Source: Isoetes taiwanensis
Lineage: Eukaryota > Streptophyta > Lycopodiopsida > Isoetales > Isoetaceae
NCBI GenBank assembly: GCA_021234155.1
Contig: JAJEKV010000028.1
Location: 5,773,637-5,837,636, forward strand
Direction of reading: 5' to 3'
DNA length: 64,000 nucleotides
A program made the position numbers and the translations under genes. Below, piece by piece: positions 33,812 to 44,960 of the stretch; position 1 is the first letter of the stretch; each line of letters starts with the position of its first letter. Under the pieces are notes generated by a model that saw only the letters and a program-made list of their open reading frames with translations, had not been told where the DNA came from and did not search any database.

Positions 33812-34640
33812 TCATTGCCCCACACGTGTTTTCCTAAGCTCCTCTATCTTGTGTGCAGCATCCCACTTGTCAGCACTTGCATAAGTATTTGCCATAAGAG
33901 TGTAAGAAGAAGCATTATAAGGATTCATCTGGATCAGCCGTTGGAAGCATTTCAATCCTAATTCTATTTTCCCATAAGACTTGCAAGCACAGAGCAATGC
34001 CCTCCATGGATCTATAGAGAAATATTGCAAACTCTGAAGCACTATCTCAGCTTTCGTACAAGTGTCTTGATCTTGCTAGGAGATCGGCCATGCAACTATA
34101 ATGGCCTGCATTTGCAACAATTCCATATTCCTCTCTCATGGCCTCAGAAAAGTCTCTGCCCTTAAACACTAGGCTTGTAAAAACACACATGAAAATAATA
34201 GCATCTGGTTCTATTCCCTTTCTATGCATGCTTTCAAAACATTTAAATGCCATGTCAGCGTCATGGGTCACACCATATCCTCTTATCATTGTATTCCATG
34301 ATACAACACCTTGCACTCCCATATTGTCAAAGACATTGTGTGCCTCCAGAAGTGAACCACATTTGGCGTACATGCCAATTAAAGTGTTACTAATAAGTGG
34401 ATAACTATCAAAACTGCCTTCTGAAGCCTCCTTGTGTATTTGTCGGCCCTTGTCTAATGCTCCTATGCTCCCACAAGCTTTCAAGCTAGAAACAAATGTC
34501 ACAACATCAGAAGATATGCCTTCCAACTTCATCTGATCTACACATCTCAGTGCATCAAGACTGTAACCATTTTCAACATGAACTGTAAGTGCATTCCATG
34601 TCACAATGTCTCGACCTGGTAGGTTCTTAATTGACTTGCG
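33812..34640 (-). pseudogene. PPR protein pseudogene (C-terminal part with E-type motif)
   Basis: Frame 34604-34047 encodes consecutive PPR motifs: DIVTWNALTVHVENGYSLDA, NTLIGMYAKCGSLLEAHNVF, GVVSWNTMIRGYG and EPDAIIFMCVF. The next part, in another frame (34042-33812), has DPWRALLCACKSYGKIELG and NASSYTLMANTYASADKWDAAHKIEELRK, typical of the E region of PLS-class organellar RNA factors. A frameshift lies near 34045, the N-terminus is missing, and the usual ending after the E motif is cut by a stop at 33812. It lies upstream of the other PPR remnant on the same strand, so the two may be relatives or one duplicated locus. Confidence 0.85.
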
Positions 34641-35404
34641 CTTGTAAATGTTGTATGTATCAACAAAGTTGAGAAGGCAATATCTAACAGTTTGGAGCTA
34701 TAGTTTGGAGCTATTATATTTGCTTATTATCGGGCCGTTATTTCCACCTATTACAATGACGCCATGGAAGGATGCCTTAGCCGCTTGCACCCTTATGAAC
34801 ATCTCCCAGCTCAAGAAACAACACACAAAATGATCTTAAAATGGCTCTTGGCAATATTGATTATTTCTTTACTTACAGGATAGTTGTTATTTCTAGCACT
34901 AAGTGTACTTTAAAAACTCTGTAATGCAATGAATTGACCTATGCTGCAAATTGGTAGCCGCTATCTTTGTTGATATTCTCATGAGTAGTATTTCAGTGGT
35001 ATCATCTGCAATTATTATAGTTCTTTTTAATCTTATTGGTTTTGAATACTGGCTCTTATATCCAGTCTATTCCTCTATGCCCTCCTTATAATATAGAAAT
35101 AATACTCCTCAAGAAGTTGCAGCCCAAGAAGCATGGCATATAGAAGAGAATAATTAGCAGGAAGAAGGGCTTTCTATTACCAAAGCTCATATTAGGTCTA
35201 TATCCCCCTTCTGAACTCCAAGCAATATCTCCATGCAATTGGTTTTTGTGATTTTATTGCGATGACTACTCTCCCGCAGAATCACTAACCCTCCGGAAGC
35301 GGGATTCGCTCCGGAGGCCCCGTTATCCGTACTTGACAGCGTCAGATGTACCTTCTGATGGATCCCAACCGTCCGTCAGGGTCCATCCTGGCCGTTCGTT
35401 TCAT

Positions 35405-35650
35405 ACCTTCCTGTAGAATCACATCCGCAAAATACCACCGGATGGAATCACCACTCTGTTATTCCACGCGACGGAATCACACTGAATTGATATCGCCAGA
35501 TGGAATCACTTAGTGTAGTATTCACCCCCGTGGAATCACCCGTGACAGATTCCACCAGATGGAATCACCATTTGGAATTGATCCCGGGTGGAATCACACG
35601 TAATAGATTCCACCAGATGGAATCACCATTTGGAATTGATCCCGCCCGGC
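35405..35650. repeat. array of GGAATCAC motifs
   Basis: Eight copies of a G(G/A)AATCAC core, mostly as (A/C)GATGGAATCAC, follow each other at spacings of about 25-32 bases. The last two lie in a near-perfect ~57-bp tandem repeat (units near 35533 and 35590). Further copies lie at 35277, 37562 and 39396, and inverted at 39303 and 39368. Confidence 0.85.
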
Positions 35651-36156
35651 TTTTAAAGCATCATTGATTTCATTTAAAGTATTTGCTGGTCGTGAACCAC
35701 ATCCTCGAGCTAGTATTTTGTTCAAATTCCGTAAAAAAAAACTCTGGATGAATATCACAATGAACATCGTTGCTAACATCGTACTCACAGGCCAAAACTT
35801 TAGGTGCATAGTACTACTTTGCCCAGACCATCTACCTGATTGCCGATCTCCAGCTACCTGCGACCGCTTGCAGATTGCCAATCGACTCCACCTGGCTTTT
35901 GCAAATTGACTCAATAGGCCGGATTTTGGAGGAAGCCGTGTTTTTAGGGAAAAAGAAGTGCAGATAAAACACATGCAATTCTGTAAATAAAACCTGGAGC
36001 TTCTTCCTGGTTCATGCAACCATTAAAACCTGAAGCTTCTGCTCGGTTCATGCAGCCGTTAAAACCCAAAGATTCTTCTCGGTTCATGCAGCCATGGTGG
36101 CCTCTTCCTAAAGAAATTCGACCTCTTCCTCCATCACTAGAGCCAGAAAAGGGCAA
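35594..36156 (-). other. unrecognised frames with in-frame 36-bp repeat
   Basis: Frames 36156-35944 and 36019-35594 overlap. Between 36001 and about 36100 a 36-bp unit is repeated nearly three times, encoding a 12-residue repeat of the form GCMNR-EA-GFN. The downstream frame contains LNKILARGCGSRPANTLNEI. I recognise no family. The position inside an inverted-repeat element suggests captured or element-encoded sequence. Confidence 0.3.
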
Positions 36157-37019
36157 AAGAAACGGTGGGTTATCTCATCCGTCCACTTTTATGTTGAATC
36201 TCAACCACTAAATTTAGGGCGCGATGCATTCATACTTATTCCAAAACCTTATAATACTAGTAGTGGTGCCTAGCATTGCTGGGCAAGTTGTTGGTTTAAA
36301 CATTATATAGTTGAGACCGCGAAAAACAATGGTATCTAACTTCACGATCTCATTGAAATAAAATCACCCCAGTCTCAAGATTGCCACGCGCTAAGCGGAT
36401 CCTTCCAAACATCAAGGTGTCTACTTGCCTAAACCATGTGCTATTCTCTTTGAGGAAGTCTACATGCTCTGGAAGATCCGTGGAATTATCAAGTCCACAT
36501 CTAGATTCTATGCCATATCATCATAATCTAATAGTAATAGTGCCCAACATTGCTGGGGATTAGTTGTAACTTGTAAATGATAAATCAACAATGAGAAGAT
36601 AGTGTAATAATAACTGCAGTTATATTCTCATTGTTGACATCTTCAAGTGTTTTGCCTCAGTGGGTATATTGTGAATAAGGAGTGTTTTGTTTTGTTTTGA
36701 TGGGTATATTGTGACTGAAAAAAACAAGGTGCTGCGCACGGAGGGTTGCCCTCCATGGCCGGAGGGTGAAGTGGCTTAAATCATATTGACAATCAATTCA
36801 AAACCATAACCCCGAACATTTAGAAACGAAATCCAACAACGAAAACGACCGAGAGTTTACAGCCAATAACGGGTTTAATCATAGGCATATTCCAAGCATA
36901 TAAACAAACAACCCATAAGTTCACAGCTTTTCTACAATTAGTCATGGACAATCACGAAATAAAGCACATAACTTTATAACTCAATGTAAAGAAAAAAGAA
37001 TATGCCAAATCGAAAAACC

Positions 37020-37320
37020 TCAAAAGCGCATTCTGGATTTAAAGTCCTGAGAAACCGCATTGCCAAATTTCAATTGCAAGGGAGCAAACAGCCATTCATG
37101 AGATGCGGCTAGGTTTAGATCAATTCCAACCTGGTTCGTTATTGTGATCATGATCCGCTCTACCTCTTCATAGATCTCATCATCATTGACCAAGTACTGC
37201 AAGGAATGAAGCTTGAGCGACAGAATTTCTTTTCCTGGGCCACAGAGGGTAGCAACCATAGCTAATGGATTCTGCAAATACCGACCAAGGGCTACTGCAC
37301 GCCTAACAATACCTACAAAA
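37020..37320 (-). other. possible captured exon (unidentified gene)
   Basis: On the minus strand a T-rich tract ending TTTTTGTAG (about 37315-37323) looks like a splice acceptor. It is followed by an open frame of about 97 codons beginning GIVRRAVALGRYLQNPLAMV and ending in a stop at 37020. The composition and heptad-like pattern look like real coding sequence, but I cannot name the protein. It is inside the inverted-repeat element. Confidence 0.4.
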
Positions 37321-37730
37321 ATCACACTGAAACTAAGTTTAGAGCAGGAAAAATGATTTCGAAGTGCAAAACCACGATCTTGCCCTAAATCAAAATTTCT
37401 TTGTTTGTTTTGAGGTAAGCAGGTATCGGACAGACACATCGAAAATCAAACTCACAGTATCTTTTCAAGCCAGACAAAATCGTATATGGCCCTGCTTACC
37501 GGTTCTGGTCCTTCAAAATCACATATCATAATATTCTCTTCCGTGGCATATTCTACCGGACGGAATCACTAGGTACTTACAGAAGCCCAATGTTTGCCAT
37601 TTTCGTGCCTGTCTATTGTTATTCTCTGCACTGCCCAAAATTTTTATGGATGGGGATTTGAACCCCTTGCCAATATCGGCAATGCCATGGGCCGCTTTAA
37701 AACAAGAATAAGAAACAAGGAACAGGATCA

Positions 37731-37862
37731 TCAGCCTTTGTTCAAGCTTGCTTTTGCTGTTTTTCAGTAAAAATGAGCTGAAACTCCATAAGCCAAGCCT
37801 TTGTCCAAGCTTGCTTTTGTTGTTTTTTCCAGTAAAAATGAGCTGAAACTCCATAAGCTTCA
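37731..37862. repeat. 2 x ~64-bp tandem repeat
   Basis: A unit containing CAAGCTTGCTTTTG, then AGTAAAAATGAGCTGAAACT and CCATAAG, is present twice with a few mismatches. Confidence 0.8.
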
Positions 37863-38764
37863 TTTGCTAATGGAACATAATCAAAAGCTTAAAAAAAAAC
37901 CTGCATAAACCCTGCTTAAACCCTGCTTAAACCCTGCCGGATTTGCAGAACCCATGTCTTAAAATTTGCAGATTGATCAGACATGTTTTCTTAGTTATAG
38001 GCCGTCAGATTTGTAGCCTAGACTCGAAATAGATGAAGAATAAGCTGACCCATATTTGTTTATTTCTCGGATATGACAATCGAACATATGCGGCATCTAG
38101 AAGACTGAATCTCTGTCAAAAATGCTCTTTTTCTACATTTTGGAGGCCTTTTCAAGAACATTCGATGCCAAAAGTTTGGCGAGATTGTATTGGAAGAATC
38201 GGATTGTCTTCTCTCGAAAACAGGATTTTCATCTTCGTTCGATGTGCAGATGCTTAAATTTTTCTCTCTGTTGCAGTTTTTCTCTCTTTACCCTGCCCAT
38301 GTCGGAGTGGCGGAGAAGAATCTGCCATAGCCATTCCTTCTTCAAAGCTCAAACTCTGCAACTTTTCAGATTGGGCATAAAAATCAGTTATCCATCTCTC
38401 AAATACACCCCATTCAAAGCTCCGACGATGAAATAAATGCTTTGCCCTAATAACGGATTCCTTTCCTTAATCCTGCACTAACGACGCAAAACAGAGCAGT
38501 AAAACGGCAGTGCCGCTGCAGCAGGCTGTAGTATATAGAGTCAAGCAAATTAGATAAGCTTAAAAGAATAAATATTTTGCCACAACAATCTACCCATTGA
38601 GTTTTTCTTTGCCAACAAGAACAAGAAAAGAAGGAAGATCTCCTCAACCCCAGCCTGTTCAATCGCCATCTATCGCCGGAGCAAGCCGCCATAGCCCACA
38701 CTAGTTGAAACACCTCACCTCCCAGAAGAACAGGACGTCAAAAATTTGAATTTTTAGTGGAATA

Positions 38765-39301
38765 TTCTGGATCAGGGATAGGTTCAATACGCTGTACATT
38801 TTATATGGAATACGTATGAATTGTATGATACGGCACATATTTGCCGTATAAAACGTATAAAATATGGCAAAAAAAATTCCGGCGTCGGAAGATTTTCGCG
38901 TACGCGAAAACATCTAATTACAGCGTCTGAATTCAGCGTCTGTGAAATAGAGGTTTCACGGTTTGACGTGCGTAACGAGCAAAAAAAAAAACGTCGCGAA
39001 ACCTTCGTTTTGGCGTGACGCCGAAAGTTTTTCTGGCAAGACCAAACAAGAAGAAACGTCGCTGCGAAAAAAAAAAAAAACAAAAAAAGTTTTTTTCTCT
39101 TCCCGACGCTGGTTTTTACCGGTTCGCGTCTTGGCAAAAAACTTTTCGGCGCTTGTGAATCGAAGGTTTTGGCGTGCGTGACATTTTGTTTTTCCGGCCG
39201 GCGACCTTTGAATATGGTAAATACGTATTTTATTAAAAAATACGTATTTATACGTCAGGAATTTGAATTTTGTACGTACAGAACCTATCCCTGTTCTGGA
39301 T
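38765..39301. mobile_element. hAT-type MITE (521 bp) with 8-bp target duplication
   Basis: The element 38773-39293 has terminal inverted repeats CAGGGATAGGTTC...GAACCTATCCCTG. It is flanked by perfect TTCTGGAT 8-mers at 38765-38772 and 39294-39301. An 8-bp duplication and CAGGG termini are characteristic of the hAT superfamily. No transposase frame is present. Just inside, TGTACA-like and TACGTA-rich sub-terminal sequence continues the symmetry. It inserted beside the right arm of the larger inverted-repeat element. Confidence 0.95.
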
Positions 39302-39412
39302 GGTGATTCCGTCGCGTCAGGTACGGATAACGGGGCCTCCGGAACAGATCCTGTTTCCGGAGGGTTAGTGATTCCGGGGAGAGTAGTCACCGCGATGGAA
39401 TCACCAAAACCA

Positions 39413-40286
39413 GGATAAAGCTATTTTCACCCCTATGCTTGCATAGCACCTTGATTAGACAAAAATATTTAAAGTACAAAGCTCGACAAGATGTACATAC
39501 GCAGCAACTAGGACATTTAAAAACTGTTGTTGCACTTTTCCTTTACTTTAATTGGGGTATATTATGACGTTCCAACATAATATACGTTCCGAATACATAT
39601 ATTATATTATCACGCCACTCGTACATGTCACCTTGATGACACGTAATTGGCCCGGGGGGTTCACATATGTATTCCGTAGAATACATGTGCATGGACGGAG
39701 AAGGGGTTTTTTTGAAAAAAAAAAGTACGTATACCACGTTTTGGCGCCCAAGGTGTAAGTTTTTTTACGGTTCTTGCAGCATTTCTTGGCAAGGCACAGG
39801 AGTTAGAAATACGTTTGTGGGCTAGAGTTTTGTTGCTGATATCTTGAGATACGTTTGAGGGACTTTTTCCACATTTTGTAGCCCGATACTGCCGCCACTG
39901 CCTATTCTTTATTACTACAAAGCAATATCTTGGATATGGCAGCTTTTGGCTTGAGTGTTTTTACTGGATCCTGCTGGAATGGATAAGTTTACAACGAGAT
40001 CGAAACTAACCCTTAGGTTGATTGTCACATGAGCTAGAGTTTTCTAAGTCACTGGTGCTCCCTTCTCTTCTCAGATAGTATTTCCCATATGCCCCAATGG
40101 TGTCTCCCAAGTGATATGCATTTGATACGAAGTCTTTGTCCTAGATCTCCTAGATAGGCATTTTTGCAGTTGATAAATCGAATTTTGATTGTTTAAGCTG
40201 TGTTCCTTAAGAATTTTAGAGAAATTTTTATTAGATCGATTTACTTAATCTGCATAGTGATTGGTTGCATTGGTCTTTTTGGACAG
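39413..40286. other. AT-rich stretch, probably intronic to CLPTM1 gene
   Basis: No exon is recognisable. It ends in a TTTTTGGACAG splice-acceptor-like sequence directly before the CLPTM1 exon at 40287. Confidence 0.4.
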
Positions 40287-42060
40287 GATATGTGGTTTTA
40301 CATTTCAGAAAAGCCAGTGTTCACGAACTTTGGAAATGAAGCTGCACTTGTCTGGCATGAAGTAAACGTTCCATATGCTGTTTAGACACCTGATAGTGTC
40401 AGGACACATCAACACAAATACTATCCATCTGAGGTCTGTCTATCCTCAAAAACAATCATTTTGAGTTCATGGAGTAAATGAGATCAGATACTATTATAGC
40501 AGAGGTAGAAGGTTTTATTACTTGCATCCTTAGAGGTCAACATGTGCTGAGAGTGCCAGAGGCATTCTTCAACAACCTTAAGTGCCTGTGACTTCATAGG
40601 TATTCTGCTTAAATGTTGCTGCTCGAAAACAGTTATAGTGCTTTTCACCCGATTTAATTTCCCAAGTTTTGAATTTCAGCTTTAGTGGTCTTTCGTGGTT
40701 CAGCGAAGGTCCATTTGCTTGCAGCTTTGATTCCAGTAGTAGATGCCTTTATTATGTTATTTTCTTTGTTTTTCCTGAAAGATATTTTCAATGGATTCCA
40801 GATAGAGCAGAGTGGCTATTGCCTATCAATTTGTCCAAAAATGTGATTGTTTGCAAAAGGTTTTTTTATTTTATTTCTGGTGTTAATAGTATGTGATTAA
40901 GATAGATGCCACATAGAAAGCTGTGTCAGTGGACTGTAAAGCAATGCTACTACAATTGTAACACCTTTGTGTTCTAAGCTGCGTGATTATTATTAGGCTG
41001 TAAAGAAGAATAATGGCAGCATCTACGGACATGTTTTCTTTGCACGTTCTGGGTTTTCTCCCGATCCAAGTGATCTAGAGTTTGATCCACTAGCAACATT
41101 TGGCAGATCTATCCGTAAGTATGATGCTTCTATTGTCTATTATATGTCTTTCACAACACTCAAGAGAAATGCCTCATCTACGGAATAAATTTGTTTTTGT
41201 AGCTCTTGTAACATATCTGCCAAAGCCCAAGGTTGACCGGAGGAAAAGCTTGCTTGCTAAAGATTCGCATGGGGAGGAACCATTGTTGGGAACTGACGAA
41301 ACAAAAGTAAGCTAAGCCCAACTTATATATGTTTTAATATTGGATCATGACATCTTGAAAATGAGTAAATGCAATTATAACAAGCATCGATGGAGGCTTA
41401 TGTTCTCCCTTAACATGCTATTCTAGTGGTGTTGAATCAGTGCTTAAAACTTTCAATCCACAATTGTTTATCTGGAGTGGTGTGTGAGTATTTAATTGAA
41501 CAGTTTTCATAAGCAGGCATTATCAGAAGAGTTTGAAGTGGAGGACAATGAAATTGGTCCTTGGATTTCATACTTGAAGCCAAATGTGACCATCAATCTA
41601 GTTGAGGACTTCACCCGGTATAAGAATTCTGCTAAGATATGATTTTTTGGTGTGATTTCATGGGCGTTGAAAAGGACATCTGACATCATGACGTTTTCTA
41701 CATTTCAGATACCCCAAAGGAAGTGTGCCCTCAACAATTGCACAATGTAGTCACGAGCCCTCTAAATCCTTTATGCCATTTAAGAAACTTGTATTGACAA
41801 CTTTGGCATTTTTGGAATGCAGATCTTCATGTTGATGAAACTAGTGGCAATTATTATCCAGTAGTTTTTGTCAATGAGTTTTGGTTGCTGAGGGACAAAC
41901 TTATCCAGATTAATGATACGGTTCATGAAGTGGTGCTAAATCTTGATGTGGCTCCCATTAGCTTGACTCGCTGGCAGCTATATCTGCAGATTGACCAATC
42001 ACTTCAACTTCATCGATCATATGGAAGCATGCTTGAAGGCAAAGCTGATGAGCTTAAGAT
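40287..42060 (+). pseudogene. CLPTM1-family membrane protein, partial and probably inactive
   Basis: Six exon-like blocks follow the cleft-lip-and-palate transmembrane protein 1 family: 40287-40434 (DMWFYISEKPVFTNFG, KYYPSE), 40997-41114 (GHVFFARSGFSPDPSD), 41203-41306 (PLVTYLPKPKVDRRKSLLAK), 41517-41617 (WISYLKPNVTINLVEDFT), 41709-41746 and 41823-42060 (NEFWLLRDKL, LQIDQSLQLHRSYGSMLEG). Most introns have GT-AG ends and frames join correctly. CLPTM1 proteins are multi-pass ER/Golgi proteins; these blocks are the lumenal part, and the later membrane helices are missing. A TAG replaces a tryptophan codon after VPYAV, and the last exon is followed by AT instead of GT. The 5' exons are also absent. 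Remaining exons could lie beyond the LINE to the right, but none was found. Confidence 0.85.
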
Positions 42061-42115
42061 TAGCATTCTCTGGTTTCATAATTGTGCTAGTTATGAACAC
42101 ACTTCATTGATCTGA

Positions 42116-43170
42116 TTAGCTACATTGCTTGGACAGAGGGTATTTTGTGGTTGGCACTTAAGCTACTTATAGCTTATAGATTCTCTCATATTGACACAAT
42201 GTTATAGGAGTTTCATGTTCTTTAGTTGTGATGATAAAGATACATGAGATTAAGAAAACATATTGATCTATCTAGAGAGTTTGACTACACAGGTGAGGAA
42301 ACATGTCATAGTCGTGTGTGCCTTGTTCTAAAGCTGCTGGGTTTTCTTGTCTAGGTGCATAGCAGCAGTATGTATGTCAATGGTTGAATTTTATGCAATC
42401 CTCGAGCTTTATTCGTCAATTTAAATAAATAAATGCTATTTTAATTTGTGTACATTGCAGAAAAATGATTCGGACCAAGTTTAAGCTTATAGAAGTTTGT
42501 CGATCCTGGACTACATTTTTAAGAGGACATTTGAGGATTAATTTCCTATACAATTGCAACACTATTGTTTTTTGGTTTTAAATGCCATATTCTTTTGGTT
42601 GTGCTCATGTTGATATGCTGATCTTTCTGTGGGATGCACGAACCCAAGATATAACACATGATGGTTACAAGGACCCTCTCAGGTCCCTTGCATTCAATTG
42701 TCATTTGTACAGGACTGTAACACTCTATTTCTTATTTTGAAATCAGGAATGCTATTGTGCATATGCAAACTAAGAGCTTTTCCTTAGACCAGCAGGAAAG
42801 TGGCCCAGTTGTTTTTATTACATTATATCCCTATATATGTGAGATTTCTCAAATAAATGATAAATATTTTCCATCTACACAGTTACTACATTGGAGCCTT
42901 CCTCATATTATGTCAAATTCCAGAGTGAGAGAAAACTGAAAAGGGATTGAAAAACCCATTTTCAGTATTTGCCTAGAAAACAAAGTACGAATCATGATTA
43001 TGATGGCATTTCATATTCCCCTTGTTGAAATGTTGATTGGAGCATTTAGCATCTCTCCATGAAAATAATTTGATGTACGAAAAGAAGGGGTGCTTTTGCA
43101 TTAGCTTGCACTGCGGTTGCCAGCCTTGCTTGTTCAACCTACTTCAACCAGGGCATCAACTAGCTCTTTT
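42116..43170. other. AT-rich stretch with no gene seen
   Basis: It contains no recognisable continuation of the CLPTM1 coding sequence and no other supportable gene. Confidence 0.4.
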
Positions 43171-43333
43171 CCTCTGGATTCTAAGCACCCTTTATGCAGC
43201 CAGAGACCCCTCAAACTTTGGAACCCCCAAAACCCCCAAACCCCCAAAAGGTGCTCTGCCCGCGTTTTTGAGTCCCCAAATTGGATTCTAAGCACCCTTT
43301 CCGCAGCCAGAGACCCTTCAAACTTTGGAAGTC

Positions 43334-44960
43334 ATGGCCACAGAAGATGGGCCAGCCTGGGAAACCCAAGGCGAGGGGCCGCCACACAAACGGTCCCGAT
43401 CAGCCATCATGGACAGGGGAGAGTGATCCTCCATGAAGAAGGAGGCTCGGGCTAAGGCTAAGCCCCCCTCAGCGAGGCCATCCCGGCCGGAAGGGATTGA
43501 TTGCTCAGGCCACACAGGAACTCCTGCCTCGGCAGAGAATTAGAGCCACGTCAAAGCGGGAGTGGAGGCTAACAGTGCTTGTATTGAGGCTAACAGTGCC
43601 CGCCTGGCTGGCATGGCAGTGGAGATGGAGTCCTCGGCACCCCATGTGCTCAAAAGGCAACTGGTGGTCGAGAAGAACCGCATCACAGGTCTGGAGACCC
43701 GCACGCAGCACGTAGAAGATGGCCTTGGCCTGGCACACTTCGAGCGGCAACAGGCCAGGCAGGAGGTCGCTGACATGCGGGCCCGCCTAGACTCTGTGTT
43801 CATCACTCTAGACACCATGACACAGGAGAGGGAGCGCGCAATGTATGAGACGATGGTCACGGTGTCTCGGCTTCAGTCAGAGGTGGAGGAAGCCACCACC
43901 ATGGCACGGAGAGCCGCAGTCGCTGCTTCTGGGCGACAAAACCACGCCCGGGATCTTCGTGAGTATGATCAGGCGCAGCAAGCCCGGCTCTCGGGCCGCC
44001 CCGTGTCTTTGGGGCTCGAGCACGCTCTCGCTACTCAGAGCCTGGAGCTCCAGGGGTTGCGGGCAGCCATCCATAGATAGAGCCAGGGTCTCCCTACCGA
44101 GGTTCATAGTCGATTCTGGCAAAGAAGGCGAGGGAGATGGCCAAGAAGAAAGAGGCCTGCAAGAGCCGTGCTCCCGACTTCCACAGGCCGAGGCGGGCGG
44201 CTCAGACCCGCTACCCCGCCACGACCTCCACGCCGGCAGCCAGGGACCACGCCTTTGTTGCCCCCACACCGCGCCACCCCACGCCATCCCAGCCACCACC
44301 ACCACCCCCCAAAGACAGCCCTCGCCCACCTTTGACCCGCAGTCGCAGAACTCCAAGAGCGCAGACGAGAGGCCACAACTGGGTAGTCCGAGGCATGCCA
44401 TAGCGAGGGGAAGAGTTCGCCCACAACATCCGAACACATATTCTCGATCGGATGACATTCCCGGGGCCAGTTCACATTTCTCGAGCAGCCCGCCATGGGG
44501 CTCGGCCGCCCGTCGTGACCGCATTGTCATATTCGCGGTTGCGGATGCGCAAGTGCGTGATGCCATATTGCGTCAGGGCAAGATGCTGAAGGGGACATCC
44601 CTGTACGTGGACCGGGACCTCACACCCGCATCGCGGGGAGGCACGTAGGCGGGAGCTTGTCGTGGTCGGAGGCATTCACCACCAAGGGGTGCCGCGAGGA
44701 TTGGTTCGGGCAGGATGCACATTTTCCGACTGACCGCCGCTCGCCGCCGGAACCGCCGCAGTCCCAACCGCGGTGCCGACGTGGCCCCTTACGCTTCTCC
44801 TACCACGGCCCTCCCTTCTCTCGCTCCTACTCCTGCTCCCTCACGACCCACGCCCTCTCAGCCACATGCTGCCTCCGCTCCATCTACTTCTCACTCAGCC
44901 TCTGCTTCCCGTCCTCCCCCCGCGACTCAGGCTGCGCATACCATGGCTGCTGACAAATAG
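43334..44960 (+). pseudogene. ORF1 of the GC-rich LINE, broken
   Basis: The first ATG is at 43334 (MATEDGPAWETQGEG) but that frame stops early. The 172-residue piece 43562-44080 is Ala/Arg/Glu-rich with heptads (LETRTQHVEDGL, MRARLDSVFITLDTMTQERE), as in a coiled-coil oligomerisation region. The 43845-44648 frame then gives RDRIVIFAVADAQVRDAIL and GTSLYVDRDLTPASR, resembling the RNA-binding part of non-LTR ORF1 proteins. A Pro/Ser/Ala-rich tail follows and ends at 44960 just before the endonuclease. Several frame changes are needed, so it is inactive. Confidence 0.65.

Larger units (their letters stand above)
35240..39412. mobile_element. large terminal-inverted-repeat element (~4.2 kb)
   Basis: About 100 bases at 35240-35340 match the reverse complement of about 39315-39412. 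Both outer ends begin TGGTTTT. Shared blocks include GTGACTACTCTCCC-like, AATCACTAACCCTCCGGA and GGAGGCCCCGTTATCCGTAC. The left sub-terminal region carries many copies of GGAATCAC. I found no matching target duplication and no recognisable transposase, so it is a non-autonomous or fold-back-type DNA element, or a decayed one. It contains a nested hAT MITE and several intron-like or captured-looking coding pieces. Confidence 0.75.

Noticed and set aside
37640-37670. T-arm-like GGGGTTCAAATCCCC on the minus strand, possible tRNA gene
   Set aside because: No anticodon arm, A box with correct spacing or acceptor stem could be paired around it.
35240-39412. Helitron explanation for the large element
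   Set aside because: The ends are inverted repeats of each other, there is no TC...CTRR pattern, and no Rep/helicase sequence is inside.
43877-44566. 229-codon minus-strand frame
   Set aside because: It is a shadow of the GC-rich LINE ORF1, which lies on the plus strand.
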